Source of the DNA: Clostridiales bacterium
Lineage (GTDB): Bacteria > Bacillota > Clostridia > Saccharofermentanales > DTU023
Length of the DNA stretch: 64,000 bases
Reading direction: 5' to 3'
Assembly (NCBI GenBank): GCA_004556455.1
Contig: SFGY01000003.1
Location: forward strand, 62,001-126,000
Part shown: positions 17,809 to 25,825 of the stretch, one piece after another
Layout: each line of letters begins with the position of its first letter
How positions within the stretch are numbered: position 1 is the stretch's first letter
The notes under the pieces: generated by a model
Seen by the model: the letters and a program-made list of their open reading frames with translations, nothing else
Database searches by the model: none
Told to the model about the DNA's origin: nothing
Program-made: the position numbers and the translations under genes

Positions 17809-18579
17809 TCAAGGGCGACTTGTAATTCTCTTGCTGTCCAGTATTCTTGCCATACTCATTTCCTTTTTCTTGTTCTTCCATTTAGTGTGAGGATGGACAA
17901 TTTGATGATCTTCCGGGTAAACCTTGGGATCTTTAATCATTGATCTAAGTCCGTCTATATGCTCAAACAAATCTTCTCTTACTGGTTGCCAAAGCGGATC
18001 AAGAATAACGTCTACGCCTTCTCGCCTTGCTAATTTAGCTGCAGGTACAAAGTCACTGTCTCCGGAAATTAAAACAATTTGGCTGACTTGCTTCTTGTAG
18101 CTGACAGAAGCAATATCAATTCCCATCCTCATATCTACGCCTTTTTGCCGGATATCAATGAAGAAGTCACTATCTTCCAGATCATCAACCGAAATCTCAC
18201 GCTTTAGCAGTCTCTTTAATTGCTCTTCGTTAATATTCCACTTGGGGTTTCTCTGATCCATGTTACCCATACGTAAGGCTATCTTACGTTTTTTAGTCAA
18301 TTCTTGGTGAAACTGAATGCGCCATTGTGATGCAGGAAACTTAAGGTAGATATAGGGCTCCTTAGAGATGGGATAGACACTTTGAATATCAGTCGGAGGA
18401 CAATCGTAATAGAAAATTCTGTAAAGCTCTGCATTGCGATTATCCATCTTACTGCGCTCAATGTGCGCACGACAATATTCGCATAATTTATCAGCAGCTT
18501 GTTCCGGTTCCATACGGCCCCAGATTCGCTTCATTCTTTTTAGATAGAATGCCCCATCTATCATTATTGCTATTTTCAT
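17809..18579 (-). CDS. NYN domain protein (LabA/DUF88-like putative RNase)
   Basis: 256-residue protein of the PIN-like NYN superfamily, which usually cuts RNA with a metal held by acidic residues. The pattern is seen in MKIAIMIDGAFYLKR (first Asp), KGVDMRMGIDIASVS (Asp pair) and VLISGDSDFVPAAKLARR (GDSDF box) followed by GVDVILD. The C-terminal 40 residues are basic (KWKNKKKEM), which could bind nucleic acid. The ATG has AGGAGA at a good spacing. It lies in the mobile debris beside tRNA-Ser and is more AT-rich than the core genes, so it was probably brought in by the lost element. Its target is unknown; NYN genes in islands are sometimes linked to phage defence, which is only a possibility here. 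Confidence 0.8.
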   Translation of the reverse strand: MKIAIMIDGAFYLKRMKRIWGRMEPEQAADKLCEYCRAHIERSKMDNRNAELYRIFYYDCPPTDIQSVYPISKEPYIYLKFPASQWRIQFHQELTKKRKIALRMGNMDQRNPKWNINEEQLKRLLKREISVDDLEDSDFFIDIRQKGVDMRMGIDIASVSYKKQVSQIVLISGDSDFVPAAKLARREGVDVILDPLWQPVREDLFEHIDGLRSMIKDPKVYPEDHQIVHPHTKWKNKKKEMSMARILDSKRITSRP

Positions 18580-18820
18580 TTTTATCTCCTAACAAAAAAC
18601 CTTGGCCGCCGTTTCTTCCCCTAAAATGGAAGCCGACGCACCAAGGATGATTTAACAACTTTCGTTGCTCCTATACTGTAAATCAAAGCTGTTCTAAAAG
18701 CAAGCATCATAAGTTTTTGGTTCATCTCCCAAAACCGTGAAAACTTTGCGGTTTTCCGTAGAAGATACAAAAATGAGCATCTGAGTGTAAGCAGAAATTA
18801 GTTTTCAGTGGTACTTTGAC

Positions 18821-18964
18821 TCACAGTTCTTCTTCCAGATCGTAAAAACGACTTTTTTCCCCACACTTGGGACAACGGTACTCTTGTCGCTTCACCTCTA
18901 TATAGAGATGCACTTCTAACTTCTTTTCGTTGTACTCCGCGCACTGGCGCGCCTTGATGAGCCC
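18821..18964 (-). pseudogene. probable ISL3-type transposase N-terminal fragment
   Basis: The open frame ends with KLEVHLYIEVKRQEYRCPKCG and a short acidic tail. A basic beta strand followed by CPxCG about 40 residues in resembles the zinc-ribbon N-terminus of ISL3 transposases. The rest of the transposase is absent, and the upstream part of the frame (to 19093) looks unrelated. The assignment rests on a short stretch. Confidence 0.4.
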
Positions 18965-19096
18965 GGAGCTGTTTATATTGGTATAAGCAACACCACAGTT
19001 GCCAAAGATTATGGGGGCAGATATGATGGCGCATGGGACATGACCTATAATGACACCTGGCTGTGGGATCAGTCTATAAAAATTTGAGGGCATTTA

Positions 19097-19672
19097 ATGA
19101 AGAAAACGGCTGTCTTTTTGTATGATACTTGTTGTCTATTCGAACTTACTGTTGCCTTAGAAATGTTAAGCATGGCAAACAAGGAGGTCGTGTACTTTGG
19201 CAAAAGCTTAGAGCCCATAAGAAGTGAAGAGGGAATGTTAATCAAGCCTGATCATTTCATTCAAGACCTTAACGTTGATGATTTTGATTCGCTCCTGCTT
19301 ACCGGCGCCTCTGATGCAAAAGAAGCGGTCGAGGATCCTGAAGTGCTGGAGTTTATTGCTAAATTTGTGGAAGCTAAACGACTTATCGGAGCAATATCAA
19401 TAGCTCCTATGTTTTTATTGAAACTCGGGGTCTTAAAGAGGAAGCCTTTCATGATGGGAGTTGAAAAAATGCACCTTTATGAAGAAGGCTTTTCTGAGAA
19501 AGATTTAGAACACATGGTGGGTTGGAAAGATGCATGTGAAGGGAAGGTTCCTGAAAAATTTCTAAAATCAGAAAATATCATTACCTCTGTTGCATTCGGC
19601 TTTCGTCAATGGGCAATGGCAATAGGTAAAGAGCTTGGCCTTCCTTTATACCCCAAAAGTTTTGATCTATAA
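19097..19672 (+). CDS. DJ-1/PfpI family protein lacking the nucleophilic cysteine
   Basis: 191-residue protein with the DJ-1/PfpI fold pattern: start KKTAVFLYDTCCLFELTVAL with the usual buried Glu (Glu16), then DDFDSLLLTGA, then the nucleophile elbow. Members normally have AAICxAP at the elbow; here it is LIGAISIAPMFL, with Ser101 in place of Cys. No substitute Cys is visible nearby. It may be a transcription-factor-like or non-catalytic member, or use Ser. ATG 19097 follows GAGGG. It is isolated inside the decayed island, flanked by transposase fragments. Confidence 0.75.
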   Translation: MKKTAVFLYDTCCLFELTVALEMLSMANKEVVYFGKSLEPIRSEEGMLIKPDHFIQDLNVDDFDSLLLTGASDAKEAVEDPEVLEFIAKFVEAKRLIGAISIAPMFLLKLGVLKRKPFMMGVEKMHLYEEGFSEKDLEHMVGWKDACEGKVPEKFLKSENIITSVAFGFRQWAMAIGKELGLPLYPKSFDL

Positions 19673-19828
19673 GAAAGAACAGGAGATGTGTTGGAGCTGC
19701 TCCGCTGATTCTGTTTTTAATACTCCGTTAAGGCTCTCCTGAAGTAAATTCTTGAACGCATCTGGACGAGAATCTTGTAAAAGTTCTAGAATCTCTTCCT
19801 GATTAAGGGTAATATTGTGTTGAGCCAT
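19667..19828 (-). pseudogene. IS256-family transposase, N-terminal fragment
   Basis: The product starts MAQHNITLNQEEILELL and continues with DAFKNLLQESLNGVLKTESAEQLQ, the typical N-terminus of IS256 (mutator-type) transposases. It then changes to an unrelated short tail and stops after 53 residues. GAGGAAG precedes the ATG. The catalytic DDE domain is missing, so this is a deletion remnant. A second IS256 remnant, from the middle of a transposase, lies at 45246-45416. Confidence 0.75.
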
Positions 19829-19948
19829 GTTTTTCTTCCTCGTTTTATTTTTTCTCACTTACAAATTATACGCAGTCGATTGACCTCTGGCTCTTTCTGC
19901 TTTCACACCATTTTATGGACGTGATCGATAACGAAGGAGTAATGTGCC

Positions 19949-20875
19949 ATGATTACGATTTTGGGCAGTTTAAATATGGATCTGATTTTGCATACGGAAC
20001 GCATCCCGAAAGTAGGCGAAACCGTGCTGGGCCGCGATTTTCGTCAGGTGCCGGGGGGCAAGGGAGCGAATCAGGCGGTGGCGGCGGCCCGTCTGGGAGC
20101 TTCTGTGGCGATGATCGGAGCGGTCGGACGAGATGATATGGGTGCCTTCCTCCTGCGTCAAATGAAAAAGGACGGCATCGACACGTCGCTGATTTGGGAA
20201 TCTGAACAGCCGACCGGTTTGGCGATGATTCTGGTCGACGATGAGGGCCACAATTCCATTACGGTCGCATCGGGGGCGAATTTTGACCTGAAGGAGGAGC
20301 AGCTGCAACAAGCTCGTCCGGTTTTGGAGAAATCGTCGCTCTTTCTGGCTCAACTGGAAAATCCTCTGTCCTATGTGAGCGAAGCGCTGAAACTCGCGCA
20401 TAGTCTGGGGCTGCGAACGGTCCTGAATCCTGCTCCGGCAGCGCCTCTTGATGCAGAAATGATGGATGGTATTGACATCCTAACGCCAAATGAAAGCGAA
20501 CTTTCTTTGTTGAGCGGCGGGCTTCCGACCGAGACGCCGGAGGACTGCATGAAAGCCGGGCAGCGCCTGCTCGATCAGGGGCTTTCCACCTTGCTGGTGA
20601 CACGGGGCGCAGATGGTTGCCTGTATATGGATGGAAAAGAAACCAAAGTTTTCCCCGCTTACCGTGTTCCCATGAAGGATTCCACGGCGGCCGGAGATTG
20701 CTTTAACGGTGCGCTGGTGGCTGCTCTGGAACAAGGCTCCGACCTTTTTGCAGCCATCGACTTCGCCATGCGGGCGGCAGCCATTTCGGTCACCCGGGAA
20801 GGCGCTCAGCCTTCACTCCCTCGTTTAGAGGAAGTGCGCGCCTTCGACGCCTGGTATGGAAAACAGGAAATCTAA
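19949..20875 (+). CDS. rbsK: ribokinase
   Basis: Phosphorylates ribose at O5 with ATP after uptake. This is a PfkB-family protein of 308 residues: start ITILGSLNMDLILHTERIPK, GGKGANQAVAAARLGA (first PfkB signature), NPAPAAPLD, and the second signature DSTAAGDCFNGALVAAL with the catalytic Asp in GDCFN. ATG 19949 follows AAGGAG. It is the first gene of the ribose cluster rbsK-D-A-C-B. No rbsR repressor gene is seen in the window. Confidence 0.95.
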   Translation: MITILGSLNMDLILHTERIPKVGETVLGRDFRQVPGGKGANQAVAAARLGASVAMIGAVGRDDMGAFLLRQMKKDGIDTSLIWESEQPTGLAMILVDDEGHNSITVASGANFDLKEEQLQQARPVLEKSSLFLAQLENPLSYVSEALKLAHSLGLRTVLNPAPAAPLDAEMMDGIDILTPNESELSLLSGGLPTETPEDCMKAGQRLLDQGLSTLLVTRGADGCLYMDGKETKVFPAYRVPMKDSTAAGDCFNGALVAALEQGSDLFAAIDFAMRAAAISVTREGAQPSLPRLEEVRAFDAWYGKQEI

Positions 20876-20888
20876 GAGTGCACGAGCT

Positions 20889-21100
20889 TGATGATTCAGC
20901 AGAGGGAATGTGCCAGTTGAGTTTGTGGAAAGCACGAACCGAGTCAGCAGGGAAAAAGAAGCGGATGCCTCGAAGACCGTTTGCCTAATCGTTATTTCTT
21001 CTGATGAGTCAGCAGAGAACGCCAGCCTGATGGGTCGGCGGCATAGAGAACGAAGCTGATGAGTCAGCAGAGAGCACAATCCTGATGAATCAGTGGGGAT
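20889..21100. repeat. degenerate tandem direct repeats between rbsK and rbsD
   Basis: Within this 348-base spacer, TGATGAGTCAGCAGAG or a close variant recurs at about 20889, 20938, 21003, 21030, 21059 and 21083. The last four copies are spaced 24-29 bases apart. Copies differ by several changes and the unit is not palindromic. The rest of the spacer contains TATAAT at 21172-21177, possibly the rbsD promoter -10. Confidence 0.7.
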
Positions 21101-21223
21101 TGCAGTTGTTTAAAGCCTGAATAAAGTCACTTTAGGCTCTATTATTTTCAGCTCTTTTATTTTTAAGACACTATAATGAAGAAACTGAGGAAATAAATAA
21201 TCAGGAAACTGAGGAGGGTTGAG

Positions 21224-21619
21224 ATGAAAAAGACTGGTTTGCTGAATGCTGAAATTTCTTCCCTGATTGCCCGTATGGGACATACAGATTGTCTTGCCAT
21301 TGCCGATGCGGGACTGCCCATTCCTGAGACCACAGAGCGCATTGATCTCGCTTTGACGGCGGGTATTCCCTCTTTTTTGGAAACGCTGGATGCCGTGCTT
21401 TCTGAGTTTCAGGTGGAGAAAATTTATCTTGCTGAGGAAATTCAGACTAAAAATGCGACGTTACTGGCGGCTATTCGCCAGCGTTTTCCGCAGACACCCA
21501 TCGTTTTTATTTCGCACGAAGCTCTGAAAAAAGAACTCCCCCACTGTAAGGGCGTGATTCGCAGCGGGGAATGTACACCTTTTGCGAATGTTCTTCTGCA
21601 GTCTGGAGTGGTTTTTTAA
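21224..21619 (+). CDS. rbsD: D-ribose pyranase
   Basis: Converts beta-pyranose to beta-furanose forms of ribose so that ribokinase can act. The 131-residue length is standard. The start MKKTGLLNAEISSLIARMGH carries the catalytic His20 in GHTD, followed by ADAGLPIPE. The C-terminus IRSGECTPFANVLLQSGVVF is the conserved end of the family. ATG 21224 has GAGGAGG upstream. It lies between rbsK and rbsA, separated from both by repeat-rich spacers. Confidence 0.95.
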   Translation: MKKTGLLNAEISSLIARMGHTDCLAIADAGLPIPETTERIDLALTAGIPSFLETLDAVLSEFQVEKIYLAEEIQTKNATLLAAIRQRFPQTPIVFISHEALKKELPHCKGVIRSGECTPFANVLLQSGVVF

Positions 21620-21639
21620 GAGGCTCTGAATTTGAATGT

Positions 21640-21779
21640 TTCACAGGATTTATATAAACAAGCGTTTCAGCGAACTTATAGAGACGACTTTTTCAGCAGA
21701 ATAAAGGAAAGAAGTCTTTCAGCAGATTTAAAGAAACGAGCGTTTCAGGGAAATTTAAAGGGACGAACGTTTTAGCAGA
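21640..21779. repeat. degenerate tandem direct repeats between rbsD and rbsA
   Basis: A unit like ACGAGCGTTTCAGCGAATTTAAAG recurs about five times with 25-28 base spacing (for example around 21660, 21690, 21713, 21738 and 21765). The sequence differs from the repeat between rbsK and rbsD, although the style is the same. It fills nearly all of the spacer ahead of rbsA. Confidence 0.65.
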
Positions 21780-21800
21780 GTGAGAGAGGAGGCGAGTCAT

Positions 21801-23297
21801 TTGGTACAGGAACCCCTTTTAAGTATGAAGGGCATAGGAAAGGCATTTTCCGGTAACCAGGTCCTGCAGAATGTCGATTTTGCGGTTTATCCTGGAAAAA
21901 TCATGGCGCTCCTGGGTGAAAATGGAGCGGGAAAATCGACCCTCATGAAGATCTTGACCGGTGTGTACCAACGGGATGTGGGTGAAATTTTCTGGAAGGG
22001 TCAGGCGGTGCATTTTTCGTCGATTCGGGACTCTCAGGCCGAAGGGATTGCCATGATCCATCAGGAACTGAATCTCGCCTACGAGCTCTCCGTGGCGGAA
22101 AACATTTTTCTCGCTCACGAAAAGCTGGGACGGGCAGGCTTTATAGATTTCAGGACGATGGAGGAAGAGGCGAGGCGTCATTTGAATAAGCTCGGCTTAG
22201 ATGTGGATGTCAGGCGCCCTGTGAAATCCCTTTCTGTCGGCCAGCAGCAATTGGTGGAAATCGCAAAAGCTCTTTCGCTTTCGGCTGAACTGATTATTAT
22301 GGATGAACCGACCGGCGCTCTGACAGGGGAGGAATGTCGTCATCTTTTCAACGTTATGAAGGCGCTGCGGGATAAAGGAAAAAGTTTTGTCTATATTTCC
22401 CATCGCCTGGAAGAGATTTTTGAGATCTGCGACGATGTGACGATTCTCCGTGATGGCCGTCTGGTGAAAGAATCGTCGCTTGAGGAGCAGAACATCCAGA
22501 GCCTTATCGCCCTCATGGTGGGGCGTGATCTGACCGAACAGTACCCTTATGTGAACAACAGCTGCGAGGAAATGGTGTTGGAAGTCCGAAATCTGAGTAA
22601 CGATCTCGTCCGGGACTGCTCCTTTTCCTTAAAAAAAGGTGAAATTCTTGGTCTTGCCGGCTTGATGGGAGCGGGTCGGACAGAACTGGGGCGCACACTT
22701 TTCGGTGTCTTTCCGCTGCGAACGGGTGAAATTCTGCTCCACGACAAAAAAGTCATGATCAGCTCGACAAAAGATGCGCAGAAGGCGGGCATTGCCTATG
22801 TATCAGAGGATCGCAAACGCAATGGTCTGATTCTGCCGCTCAGTGTCCGGGAGAATACAACCATAGGAAATCTTACGGCCTTTCTCAACCGCTTCGGCAT
22901 GATTGAGCGGAAAAAAGAAACTGCCGCAGCGGCAGATTATGTCCGCAGCATGAGTATCCGCTGTAAAAGCCTGGATCAGGAAATACGGACGCTTTCCGGC
23001 GGGAATCAGCAAAAAGTTGCGCTGGCCAAAGCGCTCGAAACCAGGCCGGAAGTGCTTATTCTGGATGAGCCAACCCGCGGCGTTGATGTCGGTGCAAAGC
23101 GGGAAATCTATGAACTGATCAATGCATGTACGGCAAGGGGCATGGCTGTACTGATGATCTCTTCCGAAATGGAAGAAATTCTGGGCATGTCTGATCGCAT
23201 TATGGTCATGCATGAAGGAAGCATAGAGGGGATCCTGGAGCGCTCTGAAGCGAGTCAGGAAAAAATTATGAGTTTAGCTGTAGGAAAAGAGGGCTGA
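21801..23297 (+). CDS. rbsA: ribose ABC transporter ATP-binding protein
   Basis: Double nucleotide-binding-domain ATPase that powers ribose import. The first domain has Walker A GENGAGKSTL, signature LSVGQQQLVEIAKAL and Walker B LIIMDEPTGAL. The second has a degenerate Walker A (GLAGLMGAGRTELGRT), signature LSGGNQQKVALAKAL and Walker B VLILDEPTRGVDVG, as in all sugar ATPases of this class. I place the start at TTG 21801 because AGGAGG (21787-21792) is 8 bases upstream and this gives the usual N-terminus. The GTG at 21780 lies before the ribosome binding site. The length of 498 residues matches RbsA. Confidence 0.95.
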   Translation: MVQEPLLSMKGIGKAFSGNQVLQNVDFAVYPGKIMALLGENGAGKSTLMKILTGVYQRDVGEIFWKGQAVHFSSIRDSQAEGIAMIHQELNLAYELSVAENIFLAHEKLGRAGFIDFRTMEEEARRHLNKLGLDVDVRRPVKSLSVGQQQLVEIAKALSLSAELIIMDEPTGALTGEECRHLFNVMKALRDKGKSFVYISHRLEEIFEICDDVTILRDGRLVKESSLEEQNIQSLIALMVGRDLTEQYPYVNNSCEEMVLEVRNLSNDLVRDCSFSLKKGEILGLAGLMGAGRTELGRTLFGVFPLRTGEILLHDKKVMISSTKDAQKAGIAYVSEDRKRNGLILPLSVRENTTIGNLTAFLNRFGMIERKKETAAAADYVRSMSIRCKSLDQEIRTLSGGNQQKVALAKALETRPEVLILDEPTRGVDVGAKREIYELINACTARGMAVLMISSEMEEILGMSDRIMVMHEGSIEGILERSEASQEKIMSLAVGKEG

Positions 23298-23299
23298 AG

Positions 23300-24262
23300 A
23301 TGGAACAACGCATGGAGAAAAAGAAAATGAGCGTAAGCCTCAAAAAAAATAAGCCTTTGATTGTGCTCTTTCTGATCATCGCCATCATGACCGTTGCAAG
23401 CCCGGTCTTTTTGACGCCGGGCAACCTTCTGACGGTGCTGCTTCAGACTTCCTATAATGCTATTCTGGCGGTCGGAATCTCTTTTACCATTCTCATTGGC
23501 GGCATTGACCTTTCGATTGGTTCTGTTCTTGCTTTCAGCAGTGCTATCGGTGCGCTGCTCCTGACACAGGGCTGGCCGCTATTTGCTGTCCTTCTGCTTA
23601 TTCTTGCTCTGGGAACCCTGCTGGGCTTTCTTAATGGCCTTCTGGTCAGCTACGGAAGATTACAGGCTTTCATTGCCACGCTTGGTACGATGTCTCTGTG
23701 GCGGGGGCTGACCCTTGTCATCACGCAGGCCAGGCCCATTTCCATTCGCAAAGCTCCGGCGGCCGACGCTTTTTGTTTTATCGGCTCAGGAAGCGTCCTG
23801 GGTGTTCCCGTTCCGGTCTGGATCATGGTGCTGGTCTTTTTGCTAGCCTATGTCATTCTCCGTCATCGGCGAATCGGACGCTACCTTTATGCGATAGGCT
23901 GCAATGAGGAAGCGGCGCTCTATTCAGGCATTCAGACGCAGAAAGTTAAACTTTTTGCCTTCAGTATCTCCGGCTTGCTTGCTTCCCTCGCTGGTATCAT
24001 CGTCACGGCACGTCTCAGTTCAGCAACGCCCACTGCGGGTACAGCCTACGAAATGGATGCTATCGCCGCGGCTGTTCTCGGCGGTGTCAGTATGGCAGGA
24101 GGCAAGGGAAATATCCGCGGCATAGCGGTGGGTGCGCTGATTATCGGGATTCTGTCCAATGCGCTTAATTTACTGAATATTGGTTCGTATTATCAGGGAG
24201 TTGTCAAAGGCATCGTTATTTTAATTGCCGTCCTGCTGGATCGTGGTGAAAGCCAGAAATAA
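23300..24262 (+). CDS. rbsC: ribose ABC transporter permease
   Basis: Membrane channel subunit of the ribose importer. The 320 residues contain about eight to ten hydrophobic segments and the family motifs GGIDLSIGSVLAFSSAIGA and AIAAAVLGGVSMAGGKGN. The ATG is 2 bases after the rbsA stop, so they are translationally coupled. A 206-base spacer with GC-rich hairpins separates it from rbsB, which may allow a different expression level for the binding protein. Confidence 0.94.
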   Translation: MEQRMEKKKMSVSLKKNKPLIVLFLIIAIMTVASPVFLTPGNLLTVLLQTSYNAILAVGISFTILIGGIDLSIGSVLAFSSAIGALLLTQGWPLFAVLLLILALGTLLGFLNGLLVSYGRLQAFIATLGTMSLWRGLTLVITQARPISIRKAPAADAFCFIGSGSVLGVPVPVWIMVLVFLLAYVILRHRRIGRYLYAIGCNEEAALYSGIQTQKVKLFAFSISGLLASLAGIIVTARLSSATPTAGTAYEMDAIAAAVLGGVSMAGGKGNIRGIAVGALIIGILSNALNLLNIGSYYQGVVKGIVILIAVLLDRGESQK

Positions 24263-24468
24263 TTTGGATGAGGCAAGCACAGCTGTTTACCGTGAAAGCG
24301 GAACAGATAGAAACTCGACTTACGGCGGAAAACCGCTTAGTAAGTCCCAAAAAGATTTATGGAAACCCGCTGGAAAAAATCAGAGATCATCGAGATCATG
24401 AAGCAGCGGGTTGACCGCCTGAAAAGGCACGCATCGTAGTATGCAATAAGATGATTCAAGGAGGAATT

Positions 24469-25536
24469 ATGAAAAAAACACTTGCATTTATGCTCTCTGT
24501 CCTCATGCTTTTCGCTCTGGCAGCCTGCGCACCGGCGAAAACTGAGGAGGTCAAGAAGGACGTGGAAAGCGCCGCCAACGAAGTGAAGAAAGACGCAGAA
24601 AACGCTGCCAGCGAAGTTAAGGAAAAAGTAGAGGAAGCTGTGACGGAAGCCAAAGAAATGGCTGAATCCGCCAAGGAAAAAGCTGCTGATGCCGCTGAGA
24701 GTGTCAAAGATGAACTGACCGGCGAAAAGAAGACCGTAGGTCTTATTCTTTCTACGCTGAACAATCCCTTCTTTGTCGATTTGAAGAGCGGTGTCGAAGA
24801 CAAGGCTAAAGAAATCGGCTATGAGCTCATTGTTCTGGACTCCCAGGATGACTCGGCGAAAGAACTCTCCAACATGGAAGACCTGATCACGAAGAAAGTC
24901 GACATCATTCTGATCAATCCTACGGACTCGGACGCCGTCGGCAGTGCGATTGCCAAGGCCAATGAGGCGAAGATTCCGGTAATTACCCTGGATCGTTCGG
25001 CGAAAGAAGGAGAAGTCGTGACGCACATCGCCTCTGACAATAAAGCGGGCGGTAAGCTTGCGGGCGAGTTTATTCTGGACAAACTCGGTGGCAAAGGCAA
25101 AGTGGTTGAACTGGAAGGGATTCCTGGAGCTTCAGCCGCCGTGGAACGTGGTGAAGGCTTCAACGAAGCCATCAAAGGCAGCGAACTGGAAGTCGTCGCA
25201 AAACAAACGGCCAATTTCGACCGTGCCGAAGGCCTCTCCGTCATGGAAAATATTCTCCAGGCCAATGCTGAAATTGATGCCGTTTTCGCGCATAACGATG
25301 AAATGGCTTTAGGTGCTCTGGAAGCTATTAAAGCCGCTAAACGCGAGATTCTTGTCGTTGGCTTCGATGCGACAGACGACGCTCTGGCCGCTGTTTCTGA
25401 AGGTCGTATGGCTGCAACAGTGCAGCAGCTCCCGAAGGAAATCGGCGCAAAGGGCCTTGAAGCGGCGAAAGCTTACTTTGCAGGCGAAAAACTTGACGCT
25501 TTTATCCCCGTCGACCTGAAGCTGGTCACGAAATAA
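24469..25536 (+). CDS. rbsB: ribose-binding lipoprotein with 11-residue-repeat tether
   Basis: Substrate-binding component of the importer. A lipoprotein signal peptide ends in LAAC (Cys20). The periplasmic-binding fold starts near residue 87 (KTVGLILSTLNNPFFVDLK) and includes VDIILINPTDSDAVG and AVFAHNDEMALGALEA, typical of RbsB. Between Cys20 and the fold, residues 28-82 make five consecutive 11-residue units: VKKDVESAANE, VKKDAENAASE, VKEKVEEAVTE, AKEMAESAKEK, AADAAESVKDE. This LEA/apolipoprotein-like amphipathic helix is not part of ordinary RbsB. GGAGG precedes ATG 24469. The length is 355 residues against about 300 usually. Confidence 0.94.
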   Translation: MKKTLAFMLSVLMLFALAACAPAKTEEVKKDVESAANEVKKDAENAASEVKEKVEEAVTEAKEMAESAKEKAADAAESVKDELTGEKKTVGLILSTLNNPFFVDLKSGVEDKAKEIGYELIVLDSQDDSAKELSNMEDLITKKVDIILINPTDSDAVGSAIAKANEAKIPVITLDRSAKEGEVVTHIASDNKAGGKLAGEFILDKLGGKGKVVELEGIPGASAAVERGEGFNEAIKGSELEVVAKQTANFDRAEGLSVMENILQANAEIDAVFAHNDEMALGALEAIKAAKREILVVGFDATDDALAAVSEGRMAATVQQLPKEIGAKGLEAAKAYFAGEKLDAFIPVDLKLVTK

Positions 25537-25548
25537 GTTTAAGCATGA

Positions 25549-25579
25549 TGCTGCGGCGAATGAAAATTTCGCCGCAGCA
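25549..25579 (+). terminator. hairpin after rbsB, probable terminator
   Basis: TGCTGCGGCGAA (25549-25560) pairs perfectly with TTCGCCGCAGCA (25568-25579) across a 7-base loop, right after the last rbs gene. Only a weak T-rich stretch follows, so termination may be partial. Confidence 0.65.
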
Positions 25580-25656
25580 GTTCAATCCTCGAATCTCGAT
25601 TTGACGGGCAGTGGCAATCATGCTAACGTTGAGGCAGATTTTTTGGAGGTGCGCCC

Positions 25657-25671
25657 ATGATTAACGGCTAA
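25657..25671 (+). CDS. four-codon leader ORF (Met-Ile-Asn-Gly) upstream of the ABC-F gene
   Basis: ATG ATT AAC GGC TAA is preceded by GGAGGTG at 25645-25651 with 5-base spacing, one of the strongest ribosome binding sites in the window. It lies 154 bases before the ABC-F start. Short leader ORFs with strong sites are known to control ABC-F and erm resistance genes by ribosome stalling. The peptide itself has no known counterpart that I can recall, and its function is inferred from position. Confidence 0.5.
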   Translation: MING

Positions 25672-25800
25672 AATTTTTCGATCTGTTCGTTGCAGAGCAA
25701 AGCCTTGCTTTACCCTGCTCAGGGAGTTCGAGAAGTTTTAGCGATGTCATAAGACGCAGCCTCAGCTTCTTTTTATTTTCCATCTGTCTGAAACTTTTCT

Positions 25801-25821
25801 CTCCGACTGTTTTTCTCGGAG
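25801..25821 (+). promoter_or_regulatory. hairpin covering the ABC-F ribosome binding site
   Basis: CTCCGA (25801-25806) is complementary to TCGGAG (25816-25821), which contains the only ribosome binding site of the ABC-F gene; the ATG follows at 25826. Upstream, AAAGC-CTT-GCTTT near 25700 gives another hairpin that could be part of an alternative fold. Together with the leader ORF this suggests attenuation of translation. Confidence 0.5.
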
Positions 25822-25825
25822 TTTT

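Noticed and set aside
16947..19860. Flanking direct repeat of the tRNA-Ser 3' end as the right att site
   Set aside because: I could not find a convincing second copy by eye before 19860, so no attachment site is annotated.
20889..21100. Possible CRISPR array
   Set aside because: Repeats are degenerate, spacing is uneven, spacers are absent or tiny and no cas genes are near.
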